From Saksenaea vasiformis B4078 (Eukaryota > Mucoromycota > Mucoromycetes > Mucorales > Saksenaeaceae): a stretch of 64,000 nt of DNA. Location of the stretch: contig JNDT01002388.1 in assembly GCA_000697055.1 (NCBI GenBank), positions 124,001 through 188,000 on the forward strand, in the 5' to 3' direction. Made by a program: the position numbers and the translations under genes. Under the pieces are notes generated by a model that was given only the letters and a program-made list of their open reading frames with translations, was not told the DNA's origin and did not search any database. The stretch's first letter is position 1. Each line of letters begins with the position of its first letter. Shown here in pieces: positions 11,702 to 23,098 of the stretch.

Positions 11702-11968
11702 TATGGAGGATGGTCATATCTGTCATAACGTCCAAAAGTTGTGTGAATGCTGCGTGGTCGCGCATCACTCGTCGCTTCTTTCAAAAGACCCTTTCTGAAT
11801 AAAATGAGTGCGTCCTCTTTAGACGCGTTTGTACTATCGCACAGCAGCGATCATTTCAATCAACCATATTTCTTAGGACACTGGCGGCCGCTCAGATGCT
11901 GCGTATTTATTCGTCATCTTTCTATCCAGGAAACGATTTCATATCTACAAAACTTCTGGACATCCGCC
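11702..11968. repeat. dispersed repeat, copy A
   Basis: It begins TATGGAGGATGGTCAT and ends CTTCTGGACATCCGCC, and is clearly related to 63107-63299 in the same orientation. Well-conserved blocks include CAGCAGCGATCATTTCAATC and CTACAAAACTTCTGGACATC. Copy A carries an extra 75 bp (11869-11943) absent from copy B and bracketed by CATA direct repeats. It lies just upstream of the Fanzor gene. Confidence 0.8.
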
Positions 11969-12599
11969 TGTATAAACATAGTAATCTTGTCTTTATTATT
12001 CATCTTGATAGATACTTCCAGAAGAAATTAACTTTATCGCGTAAAATGTGATTTTGGATAAGCAGTAATAAAATGAAGGAATGAAAGCCTTGTTGCCAAT
12101 GCTTGATCAGTAAGAGATGTGATATATGGTAAGAAATAGAATATGTGCCTCAGAATGGTACATGCCCAAGGAATCGCATTTTCTTGAAAGGAGCTACTGC
12201 AGAAAGATATATGGCAAGAGGATATATAGAAATTATGCTTTGCGGATACTTATATTAGGAAGACATTCCCAAAGCTGCGGACCTTCGCTTTGCTCAGATC
12301 GCGGTCCTTTTAGGTTTAATTATCTTAAAAGAGAATTTATGTTACAAAAGGAATTACGTTAAAAGAGTACTGACATAAACGTGTTAGATGTTCGGTATAG
12401 GTATAAATTTTTCTTTTACAAGTTGCAAGTGAAAAACTATAAGCGAATCTGGAAAAAAGGAAGCAGTGTATATTGACGCACCGCCTTATCCATCCAATCA
12501 GCATTGAAACTTTGAAGTCAAAGATTTTAATGTAAGACGAGTTTTCGCCCGTGATCCGCATGATCACGTAGAGATTTTTGGTATAAGAAGGATATGTAT

Positions 12600-13620
12600 G
12601 TTATGGAGAAGAAATATAAAAAGAATTGCATGTAAAGACGTAGTATGTACAAAGATAGCGGTGTGTAAAAATATAGTGTACAAAAAAAGCGATATACAAA
12701 AAAGGGAAGGCATAAAAAAGGAGCATACAAAGATGCATACAAAGAGGCGTACAAAGAAGAGGTATATACAGAAGAGGTATACAGTAGAGATATGATACTC
12801 TGATAAAATATGGCGATTGCAATGGATAGCATAGGAAGAAGTCATTGAAGGAGGCAGAGCGAAAAGGGGCATATGTAGAACGAACTCATCGTAAAAAATA
12901 ATATACATCAGCATGCAAGTTCATGGTAAAAAGAGAAGAGTGTGCAGCCGCAAGAGAAATATGGCAAGAAAAAGTATTGCAAGGATTGTGCGAAAAGACA
13001 TAGCTATCCCAAGAAGAAGATATGCATAAGAAGAAATCATGGAGACCATGAATTTCAATGAGAAACATTGCAAGAAGAAAACGTTGCAGTGTAACATTTC
13101 ATGAAGAAACGCCTTGCAAGAATATTCTGTGCAAAGGCGCCATTGAAACAAACAGAACGGAACCACGACATCGTGGAAAATCACCGCAAGAAATGTCCAC
13201 CGTGATATGTTCGTAAGAGAAGCTAATAAAAGAAAATAAAACTGTTGTTGAAAGAGGCTGCATGAAGGAAAATACAACAGAGAAATATCGCAAAAACATT
13301 TTAAAAAAGGATTCATCCTCGAGAAAAACTAACCCCAAGAAGAATCAACTCCAGGAAGAAAGTGCTCAAGAAGAAACGTTCTCAAGAAGCGGTGCCCATA
13401 AGGAGTGATGTCCTCAAGGAATGACGTCGTCAAGAAGAAACATCCTCAAGAAGAAACATTTTCAAGAAGCCATGTGCTGAAGAAGCCATGCCCTGAAGAA
13501 GCGACGTCCTCAAGAAAAGATGTCACCAAGAAGAAAAACATCGCAAGAAAATCCGTCTGAAAAAAAGACATTGCAAGAGGAAGGCACTATAGTCCAAAGA
13601 ACAATAACCATTCGCAAGAC
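12600..13620. repeat. purine-rich degenerate tandem repeat
   Basis: About 1 kb is strongly purine-biased on the plus strand. The first part repeats TACAAAGA-like units (12650-12785). The second (about 13300-13540) is built of irregular 12-25 nt units of the type CAAGAAGAAAC and CAAGAAGC (for example TCCTCAAGAAGAAACAT). No protein function is suggested. Confidence 0.6.
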
Positions 13621-13997
13621 GCGAAGCCATAAATAACACGCGTACAAAAATAGGTACTTGCTGAAACTGGAACAAAAAAGGTGAGGGTGGGGGCGAATGA
13701 GAAGGGCGGAAACCGGGTGGATTGCAAACAGGGCGCCGCCGATTATTATAGATAGGAGGAGGCGACCGTTTTTTCTTTACATAATGCATATTACTTTCTT
13801 CTTTTTTTTTTTCTTCCTCCCTTTTTAATGCTATATCGACTGAAAATAAAATTATTCCTCATCGCGTCAACGCATCCTCGCTGCTAAGCAGAAATGATAT
13901 TCAAATACAATTCGCTTACCGACAGAATGCTTCATCCACCGAGGGTTGGTGTCAAATAAGTAGTAGAAGCATGTCATTTTTAACTTTCATTTATTTT

Positions 13998-16538
13998 TTA
14001 CTTTGCGCTTTTTGATGAGAATAGGCTAGCGAAAGCACGCCGTCGTCCACTCGAATGACTTCCAGCAACACTTGATGCTTCCCCACCTGATATAACGCTG
14101 CGACTGCTTAAGGAAGCTGAATCCACGCTATGTCTTTTCGGCGGTTGATTTGGGTACACGCCTGAGTCCATTCTCCATACTTTGATGCATCCTTGAAAAT
14201 CCGCTGAAACGATGATCTGGCCGTCAGGAAAATTGTAGCTCGCCTTTGTGGGCTGATCGTCACTGTCTTGCGCAAACGTAGGAACTGGTGTATGGTTGTA
14301 GATGATATCATGTCCTGTCTTGGCAAGGATTTGTCGTGTTTTTGTGGGTGCAAACGCCGTACTGGTCACCATGTCCTGGTGCGCCTCAAAATGTTCACTG
14401 CGATTCCGTAATTTATCCTTGACCTTTCGCTCACTTCGCTTCAGCCATCCTGAGGCCTGCGATTCGTCCTGCTTCCGTTGCTCCCCATGACCCAACGCAC
14501 TACTGCCCTTTGCTGGCCCCTCGTGAAAATAATGGGAAGGTGAGGTACTGACTTGCTCGGTGCTCCATAGATAGACGTTGTAGTCTTCTGATCCACAGAC
14601 AATATAACGTCCATCGTCGCTAACAATCACATGAGTGAAAAAAAAAGGCAAGGCCATCTTCTTCTTACCTAAAGGTGGCCCGGATCTGCATGGACAAATT
14701 CTCATTGCCTTTATACTTGTACATTAGACTCTTATCCTTCATATTCATTAATCGGATCCTCGAATCGTTACTAGTAACAAGAATCTTCTCGTCCCCAGAG
14801 GCCATGCCAGGCATTGCTTCAATACCCGTGATCTTACGGCCTTTTTTGGCATGTCGTTTCTTGACTGCTGCTTGTGTGTTGTACTTTAATCCCTGGGTTT
14901 CATAGAAGAAGACCTGGCCAAGATAAGACCCTGCACAAGCGGTATGGCCATCTAATGTGAATCCCACCGCCGTAATCATATTGCCCTCGGGGATCTCGTT
15001 CCAAAAGGCCACCTTTTTCTCAGGAATACTCCATAGACGAAGTTTACAATCAAGGGATCCTGAGAGAAAGAAACGATCATCCTAGCAAGCAACGTTTAGA
15101 CGCGTCCCCCTCCTTCCCATAGACAAAACGTGTACATACCTTTGGATGAAATGCAATGCCTGTGACGAAATCCAGATGGCGGAAAACACATAAGCATTCC
15201 TCTCTTGATGCATGCCATAAACTATTCTTTCGCAACCGTTAAACGCTCGGCTTACTGTGCTAGGCCTTTCTTTTTTCATGTTTTTTTTAATAATCAGCAC
15301 TCACCGCACAGTTTTGTCCATGGAACTTGACAATAGGAAGTTATTCTATATCATTTACTCTTAGTAAATTAAGACATCACCCATTTGCTATGATTTTCCT
15401 TCTTACCTTGGACCAACTCAGATCCAGGATGTCGGCCGCATGCCCCCGATATTCGTGGATCGGCGATTCTTCAAACACCTTAATTGTATCCTCTGTTGCT
15501 CCTTCCTGCCCAAGCACCTTCCATACACGTACCACACAACTTTGTCCTCCTGCTGCCATGTACTTCCCATCCTTACTAAACTTGATGATCCACGTTGCAC
15601 CACCCTCGGACGGACCACCTACAGATGAGGCATAGGATCCTGCCGCAGTAGCCAATGTTTGCGCTAACACCAGACGCGAGAAGCATTTGCTTGTCTTCAT
15701 TTTTGATTTCATCTAATGGAGAAATACAAAACCAGTTACATACATGGCCATTGTTGACAACAAGCACCATTTTTACCTTCACACACCGCATGCCATGGGG
15801 CGGTACAGTGGCTGAATGGTTCAATTGGGAAAGTAGCATGGAATGACTCGACTCAAGACTGTTGCGTATATCCTTAGCGGAGGAGGACGAGCTGGCAACA
15901 CTGCGGTCTGACACCGTGTCACTCACCGGCTGGGATCGACGACGAAACTTCATACGGGATAACAAGCCGCGCGTCCTCCTTAATATAAAATCAGTATGCA
16001 CATCAACCACGCTTTACTCTCTGCTTTACTTTGTTCCCGAAGCTACTTGTAATTTATTTGTATCCGATCCTTCTTGTGTATCTGATTTTTCATCTTCAGT
16101 ATGTGCATGGTTGTCTCGATCGGAACCTGAGTCGTTGGCTTCATCGTACACGTAGACAATCGGTACTGAACGTGAACTGCCAGAAGCATACAGTTTGGAA
16201 GTCCGTCGTATAATATGTGCAGACAACGGATCCGTCGATTTTCGTTGATCCGGTTCGTCCGACATGGATAAATCCTCAAGCTCAGCTACTTGGGAAAATT
16301 CATCTCCAAAAGAAAAATTTACATGTTAGACGAAGATGAAACTTTTATCCACAAGGACCTTATAAAGCCGACTCTTTTTCTCTCTGTCCCCCTCGTACAT
16401 ACTTGTTTTCAAGGATGGTGATGACATGATGTTCCTTTTGGAAACATAGAGATTTTGCTGTTGGGGATCCACAGATATTCGTGGCGACATTCTTTCTTTT
16501 GCATCATAGAATTCCTCATCTGAACTCGCACTATCCAT
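13998..16538 (-). CDS. WDR44/DGR2-like WD40-repeat protein
   Basis: Eight exons, complement of 16403-16538, 16303-16030, 15978-15777, 15712-15407, 15345-15305, 15221-15140, 15081-14669 and 14619-13998, give 691 residues in frame. The first 200 residues are acidic and Ser-rich, then basic (RMKFRRRSQ). Next comes the stretch before the propeller typical of WDR44-like proteins (KCFSRLVLAQTL). WD repeats follow with clear signatures: KFSKDGKYMAAGGQ...VRVWKV, SSSMDKTVRLW, FFLSGSLDCKLRLW, YIVCGSEDYNVYLW and IIVSADFQGCIKVWR. A long insertion lies before the last blade and the tail is Ser/Arg-rich. The animal relative WDR44 binds Rab11; the role in fungi is poorly known. A CTCTCACCAG just upstream of the chosen ATG suggests a further 5' exon, possibly untranslated. 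Family assignment is by motif reading. Confidence 0.85.
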
Positions 16539-18614
16539 AGCACTTAGCCCCTGGTGAGAGAAAAAAAGAGGGCAAGACAAATGCGGATGAGAGGTCAAAT
16601 GAATTGAACGTGACTTTATGCAACTCAGCCTATTGATGATCTACCCCTTTGAATCATTTTTGACCCACTGTTAATAGCAAAGACAAGCATGTTCAGATAA
16701 ACCATAGCTTAAGTATTTCATAGGATCGATTACCATAGACTCAGCTTGAACGCTTGTGAAGCCAAAAGTTTAGTACTCCAGGACAATGCGATATTCCCCT
16801 GTTCCTAAAACGTTTCGTCGAAAACCTTGTTTCCTTTCATTCAACTGCATACATTGACACAAAGATGTTGTCAATCTTCATATCTCTCTAACACGTGCGT
16901 ATATTGATTCATTGCATCCAAGGATATTTGACACTAAAGCTCAAACGGTATGGTAACTTGTCCTCACACGCACGAAGCTACATCTGATCAGCAAATGTTA
17001 GACCTGATTTTCAGGGCATTTTTTATAGAGCAGAAATATTGCGTAGAAACCCGGAGATGATAACGCAGACGGCATGATTCCTGCATCGGCCATTGTAACA
17101 AAGGCTCCCTCCGACATGTTATGCGACGTCGTCGCTACCAAATAAGCAACGGTAACAGTGTGACCTTAGATTTATAAAAGGAGAGAACAGTGTACTGGAA
17201 GCACGTACTCTTCCCTTTCCTCTTTTCAATATCCAACATACAGTTTATGACCCAGCCTTGTTGAAACGTAAGGTATTATCTAGTGATCATAACTCGTAAT
17301 TCTGAAGTTGCTGGTGCTCAGGGGGGTCTGCCTCCTGTTTTCAGACAGTTGTAAAACCGATCAAAAGATGCAGAACTATGTATAGCAATTCCAGCGTTCT
17401 CAGACGCACGCAGAAAGAGCGTTAAGGCGCGATCTGAAAAATTCTTCGCCCTACAGCGAGGAAATCGGCGTTGTTCATCGCGAACACACTTTTACCATCC
17501 GCTAATATATAATGTATTTCAATTTAGGGCGTGCAGCTTGGGACAGTTTAGATCTGAGCTGAGCCACACGTTTCCCGAGGGACAATGCCACCAGTTTTTG
17601 TGGAGCTGATGATATACGCATCGGTTGTGACCGGATGGGCTCTCTCGGACGAAGCATCTGGTTCAACTCGGGAGACCCTTCCTCTTGCAATATCCACTGG
17701 CTGCTGGCTGACACACTTAAGCTTGTATAGCAACTAGGATGTTACACGTTACTACTCTTTCTGAAGATCAGCCAGGAGTCGTTTAGTGGTCGGGACTACA
17801 CAGCATTACTGGAATTCTTGGCGATCTATTTGTGCTTTTGGAGCAGCTTCAATTTTATTATCTGAATGGAAAGCCAGAACAATAACGAGCGTCGGCTATT
17901 AAAATCCAATACACGCTTAACCCCTAAATCGCAGATATTGATGATGTGTCCAAACTTATTTGTTGCTCATTCATGTTAAAAATGTATACTCAGTATCACT
18001 TCGTCAGTTCGCTAAGTTTTACGCCGCAATTACTGGTCGTTTTCATAGAAACATAATAATCTTAATCGAGCCTCATGTACTTCACTTCTGATTCTCTACA
18101 TCTATCTAACCGATATTTGTATCGTGTACCTTGGGAGCGCAAATGATAACATGGATGTTTTATTGCCGTGAGTAGAACCTTCCATGAAACCTACTTGTAG
18201 AGCACGTATCAAACACAAGCATGCATCTGCTGAAAAAGTCGCTTCAGAATCATCTGAATGAATTATACCCGCTCTGTAGTCAAACGCAGTTCATCGCTGT
18301 TGCGACGTTCTGTCGCGATTCTCTTGTATTAATCATTGTGAAAATCGGTCAAGACATCTTGGCGAAGATCATTGTCCTTTCAAATAGAACAACTTTTTGC
18401 AACGATGAACAATGCATTCGATGCATGAACATGAAAGTCAGGGAAACAATGGTAACGTTCCTTTGTTCTGCGCTTGTCTCTTGCAGAACCGAGAGAGGTG
18501 ATTCAACTTTGAAAGGTGGGAAATCATCTGTCACACGGAAAGTTCGGTTCAGCCAATAAAAACGTGCAGATTGCATACAGAGTAGCTTTTCTTTACCTGT
18601 CTTTCCGCACCCTC
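16539..18614. other. intergenic, nothing recognised
   Basis: About 2.1 kb with only short, unconnected reading frames on both strands (for example 17502-17714 minus and 18221-18559 plus). I see no splice-consistent coding series, RNA gene or repeat. It must contain the promoters of the two flanking divergent genes. Confidence 0.5.
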
Positions 18615-20198
18615 ATGTCAGCCACCAATCTTCCCAGCGAAATCTTCCGTAGCATTGCAAGTTATTTATTATTAGACGATCAGTACACATGTCTATTTGT
18701 ATGTCGGTCGTGGTACATGATCGCGCGTTCGATTGTCTACCGCTCTGTCCACCTTACATCGGATGGTCAGCTTATTCGTTTTCTCGACGACTGTCTGCAA
18801 AGCTCATTAGACAGGGGCGATCCAGTAGGCTCTTTCGTCAGGGAGCTGACTATTGAATCGGTCATGCTAAAGCCAGCGCCGTTTCAGACAGCGTTTGTTT
18901 CTGGCGGCCCACAGCCCGCTTTAACTGTCAACACAATGGATGCGATCCACACACTGTGTCCGTTACTTGAGAGCTTATCGCTCAAAGGGAAGCGTATGCT
19001 GACCTTTGATCCATATTTCCTCCATGAGCATTGTCCGACTGCAAACAACTTGAAAAAATTACGATTCTTTACGTGTACCGTTGATCAGTACCTCTGGTTT
19101 CAGTATTTTGCACACAAATACCCTATGCTCGAAGATCTCGAGATTGAGTGTCATCGTGGCATCGATCCAGCACCATCCTACCATGAAAGAACTTACCATG
19201 CCCTTGGTGTGCTAGGGCGCGCCCTCCGACATATCAAAGTGCTCAAGATGCAGGACATCGTGGTAGATCAACAATTTTTCAAGGCACTCACAGAAGCTCA
19301 ACCCAAGCTCTGTACATTAGAAGTCGCACCGACATGGCGCGGCGTAGGAGAATGTATGATACAAGACACATTGACCGCCTTATGGCACTGTGTCCAACAA
19401 CTGGGACCAGCCACGGTGAAAGCGCCGCTGTACCCAGGCAACCGCAAAACGTTCGCGACACGTATCGCAGAAAATCTTGCTCCATGTCGTCATCTGACCT
19501 CCTTATCACTCCTATCTACGGACTACATTACACCGCGTCGTAGTACATTTGAGCTCGATGCCATTCTGTACTACTGCCCACAACTGACAAATATGACCAT
19601 CCAATATGCCACCGTGACCATCTCCCCAGAAACTAAATACCACCTCTGTCATGAAAACCTCAAACGTCTCGAACTCAATGTGGCTTTCTGGAGCCCAGAT
19701 TTATTCGACTTTTTGAGCGCTTACTGCCCCCACGTCAAACAAATCTCTCTAAGCAGTGTTGCACGCACGGGCTTACCCATGCAACCCGCCATTGAAATCA
19801 ACTTACCCCATCATGATCTCACATCACTCTATATCCACGATATTGGCCGCATGGATGAAACAGATATGTGGCTCGCCAATGCAACCATTCTCTCCATGGC
19901 AGCATCCCAAGACTCCGAACGAACATGGTACCACCTATGCAACCATAATAACTGCTGCATCCACCCAGACGCCAAAGGACCAGGTTACCTACGACAACTG
20001 GATTCAAGCGATGTCCAACTCGTCACTAGGTACCAGCCACAGCAAGATGAACGACCAGCCGATGTATCCCGCCATCGGTTTGACTTTGTACGAGAACCAT
20101 GGGAAACAGATATTCCCTACGGTTACGTCAAGATACAATGTCGTTCCATTCAAGAATTCATCTTCCACGATATCATGTACCCTGCACTCCGTATATAA
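18615..20198 (+). CDS. F-box/LRR-like protein
   Basis: Intronless gene of 527 residues, probably a substrate adaptor of an SCF ubiquitin ligase. The F-box is at the extreme N-terminus (residues about 5-45): LPSEIFRSIASYLLLDDQYT, then FVCRSWY. The remainder has irregular leucine-rich periodicity (LRKLRFF, LCTLEVAP, LTSLSLLS, LTNMTIQY, LKRLELNV), as in the F-box/LRR families expanded in Mucoromycota. The frame is open upstream to 18516, but the first ATG there is at 18615 and begins the F-box region, so it is taken as the start. It converges on PRP45, with only 122 bp between stop codons. The substrate is unknown. Confidence 0.85.
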   Translation: MSATNLPSEIFRSIASYLLLDDQYTCLFVCRSWYMIARSIVYRSVHLTSDGQLIRFLDDCLQSSLDRGDPVGSFVRELTIESVMLKPAPFQTAFVSGGPQPALTVNTMDAIHTLCPLLESLSLKGKRMLTFDPYFLHEHCPTANNLKKLRFFTCTVDQYLWFQYFAHKYPMLEDLEIECHRGIDPAPSYHERTYHALGVLGRALRHIKVLKMQDIVVDQQFFKALTEAQPKLCTLEVAPTWRGVGECMIQDTLTALWHCVQQLGPATVKAPLYPGNRKTFATRIAENLAPCRHLTSLSLLSTDYITPRRSTFELDAILYYCPQLTNMTIQYATVTISPETKYHLCHENLKRLELNVAFWSPDLFDFLSAYCPHVKQISLSSVARTGLPMQPAIEINLPHHDLTSLYIHDIGRMDETDMWLANATILSMAASQDSERTWYHLCNHNNCCIHPDAKGPGYLRQLDSSDVQLVTRYQPQQDERPADVSRHRFDFVREPWETDIPYGYVKIQCRSIQEFIFHDIMYPALRI

Positions 20199-20320
20199 AT
20201 TCCCTCTTCATTCCCCAAAATACGCATAACCTTTTCCCAGACGAACTCTAGTCTTGAATTTTCTTTCAAGTAACATGTATGTCCAAACATTTAATAATAA
20301 AAAAAATCAGAATGTGTAAA

Positions 20321-22302
20321 CTATCTTCTCTTCCTCTCATGATCGTCATCGCTGTTATCATCGTCTCGTGCTCGCTTGCCCTTCTTTGCTTTGTTCAAAA
20401 AGGTATCCAATCCAAACACATCTTTCTCTGGTGCTGCTTCTGTCGATCGTCCTGCAACGGTTTCCGCTTCAAATTCGACAGGGCGACTAGGTACATCCCC
20501 TTCACTGCCCCACATTTCGGAATCAGCTTTTCCCTTGAATTTATAAATGGACGAAGAGGTCTGTGCGAAAAGAGGCTTATCATACAAGCTGTAAGCTATT
20601 TTAGAAGGAAAAAAAACTTCAGCGTGCGTTCGTTTGTAGGGATTCCAACTTACATTCATCGTCTTTGAAGCCCGAACTGATACCTTCGCTCTGGTTGAAA
20701 AGACGTGCATCATACATGCTTTCCTTGCTCATAGAAGGCTTGGCCAAACCAAGTGCAATTTTTTCGGAAATATCACGTCCTTGTTCGCTAGTCGTAGATG
20801 TCAGTTTTCGTCCATACCGTTAACCGACCAAAACTTACCGAGCCAACTGCTTCGCTCGAGCTTCTGTTCCCATTCGGCTCATACGAAGTTCTCGTTCACG
20901 CTGTTTCTGTCGTTCACGTCGCAGCTGATCACGCTCTCTTGCTTTCGCTTCATCTTCATATTCTCGACGTCGACGGTCTCGTTTTTCACTTTCACTCTCG
21001 CTTTCGCTCTCACTCTCACTGCCTGATCGTTCCGATCCTGATCCTTCATCTGATGAATCATAATCAGCCACCATCGAAGCAGCTGTAGGTCGGTTGGATG
21101 GGACAGATATCTCTGCAGAAGAACCCGTTGTTTTGAAACCAGCTCTAAGGAAAGAAAATGATAAATGCAGCGTTCTTATTTTTTTTTCCTTCCTTCTTAC
21201 CTTTCCTCGCGTGCTTTCTGGGCCAAATTTCTCAACTTTTCTTCTTCAGCCTCCTTCTGTTTCTGTGCCAACTTCTGTTGCATCAGGTTTCTCTGTCTCA
21301 CTTCTTCTCTAGCATGACGGTCAGCCGCGTAGAGTGCTTCTGAGAATTTGGCAAAGTTGTCGTTGATCGTTAATTCTTGTAATCCACGTCCATCGGCAGC
21401 CAATCGTTTGTCAAGTGGGATTGTATAACCCTTTGTATTCTTCCAGTTAGAAATGCAAGGAGGAATAACCCACTCGGCTTGTTCTTTGGCGGTCAATTTT
21501 CGTGGTGGCGAATGCATCACAGGTGCAGGTGGTGAAGGCGGGCCACGAGGCACTTTTTTGTGTAAATGGCTTGGTGGTGCCATCGGATCGACAGGTGCTT
21601 CTACCATACGGATGATGCGTTGTTTTGCGCCTGAGTTGAATGTATTGCTGTCCTGGTTCTGCGCGGGGGTGTAACGGATATAGGTTGGGTCTTTGTTTGT
21701 GCCTCCTGTCGTTGCAACAACATTTTTTGGCTGTGCTGCGGCCAGCTTTCCACTGACAATACGTTCGAGGGCTGCACGAGTTTTCTCAGCAACACTTTGT
21801 ACTTCCTCTTCACCTGGTCTATCCATAGCAATTTTTTCGACATCGACATCTTTACGTTCTTTCAAAGGCACAAGATCTTTCAATGATGAATGAATAATAC
21901 GATCCTCGCTGTGCCCCTGACGTACGACAGCATCGTACTTAACATTGCCGTCTTCATCCACTTCCAATGTAAGTGCACCGCCGCTTCGCTCCGTCGCTTT
22001 ATCCTTTTTACGACCCATATCAAGAGGGTACTGAGCGACATGGATCTCAGGGAATGCTCCACCGTTGCCATAATCTTCGGGATAACGAGGTCGAAAATCT
22101 TTACGTTGTCCATAAGGTGGGATTCTAGCGATCGTACGTTTGGAAACAAGTTGACTGATTTTTTCCTCTATTTTTGCTGAAGGAGCGGCTTGAGCCTCCA
22201 GCTTAGTCTGGGGCTTTGGTAACAAACTAAATTAATCACAATCAGTCACCATTTTCTTTCTTTTTCTCACACATCAGCCAATTACCTCGAAAGCGATGCC
22301 AT
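20321..22302 (-). CDS. PRP45: pre-mRNA splicing factor Prp45/SKIP (SNW domain)
   Basis: Spliceosome component (Prp19-associated) and homologue of human SNW1/SKIP. Five exons, complement of 22286-22302, 21201-22226, 20839-21144, 20654-20787 and 20321-20595, give 585 residues. The first exon has only 17 nt (MASLS). The signature ISNWKNTKGYTIPLDKRLAA (about residues 265-284) is followed by DGRGLQ, and the Pro-rich segment RGPPSPPAP precedes it. A charged helix (RRERQKQRERELRMSRMG) with an acidic Ser/Glu run lies after exon 3 begins. The C-terminal region has the family-typical MYDARLFNQSEG and YSLYDKPLF. The gene ends in a basic tail (DDDHERKRR). All junctions preserve frame. Confidence 0.96.
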
Positions 22303-23098
22303 AACGATGCAGCTTTCCTGCTGCCAGCTCGGCCTTTAAAAAAAGTAAAAAGCTTGATGACGTTACTCTTCGAAACAAATTTGTTGGTGCAGCCAACTTT
22401 TTTCTCAGAAGCCACACAAAATTTCCTCGGGTCGGAAATCAAGCGTTCAGGGTAATTTTGGCGGGCGTGCGGTTGTGCAAGGTAAAGCTCCTAAGAGATC
22501 TGGTACAACGTACAATAAGTTGCCTAATCTCGTATAACTGATCATCATCAGTATATGGGTTCTCTTCCAGTCACCATGCTTTATGTCGATCATAGCTCAT
22601 AGGGTCGATATTTTATTGACATCATCTATTAACTCTTGGTGAACTGCTTATTTAAGGTGACAAAGCACATATGCAAACTTGATTTTGAGGTTTGTTCGCG
22701 GCAACGAACGAGATGGGGGAAACACCCTTGTAGCATCGATAACGTCGACGGGAATAAGCAGTTCTTTGAAGGAGTAATCGCATCTCTTAGGGAAGATGTT
22801 CAGCAAGCGCTAGCTACTAACGATGTGGGTCTGTACCGTTACATACCGCAGATAAACATACCAAACGATGTTGCAGTTACAACACTTGAGGATGTCAGCC
22901 AAATCACTTTTGCCCTATAATCCGTATCAACAGCCGGATCCGACGAAACTGATCTTTATTCAGCGGTTCTCTCCTTCTCATGTAACTTCTCGCACGGTTG
23001 ATAGAAAAACGGAGATGCGTAAAAAGAAAAGTCTGCAAATAGAATATGATATTCCAAGAAAGGAAGAGAAAAAAGAGACTACGGAAAAAATTAGTTGT
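22303..23098. other. intergenic, unrecognised small frame
   Basis: About 0.8 kb. A 94-codon plus-strand reading frame at 22636-22920 has plausible composition but no recognised motif. A fragment GTGCAAGGTAAAGCTCCTAA near 22470 resembles GTGCAAGGTATGGCTCCTAA near 2270, suggesting a short shared repeat. Confidence 0.4.

Larger units (their letters stand above)
11531..13997. other. intergenic: repeat copy and purine-rich tract
   Basis: No gene is recognised. It holds a dispersed repeat at 11702-11968 and a purine-rich degenerate repeat at about 12600-13620, listed separately. The small hydrophobic minus-strand reading frames at 12.5-13.3 kb are products of the purine-rich composition (Phe/Leu/Tyr/Ser only) and are not supported as genes. 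Confidence 0.6.

Noticed and set aside
11877..11893. ACACTGGCGGCCGCTC resembles a cloning-vector polylinker
   Set aside because: Only about 16 bp match from memory and the flanks are ordinary genomic sequence; chance or part of the 75-bp insertion is more likely than contamination.
12527..13338. Several hydrophobic minus-strand ORFs
   Set aside because: Composition follows the purine-rich repeat; they overlap one another in all three frames and have no motif.
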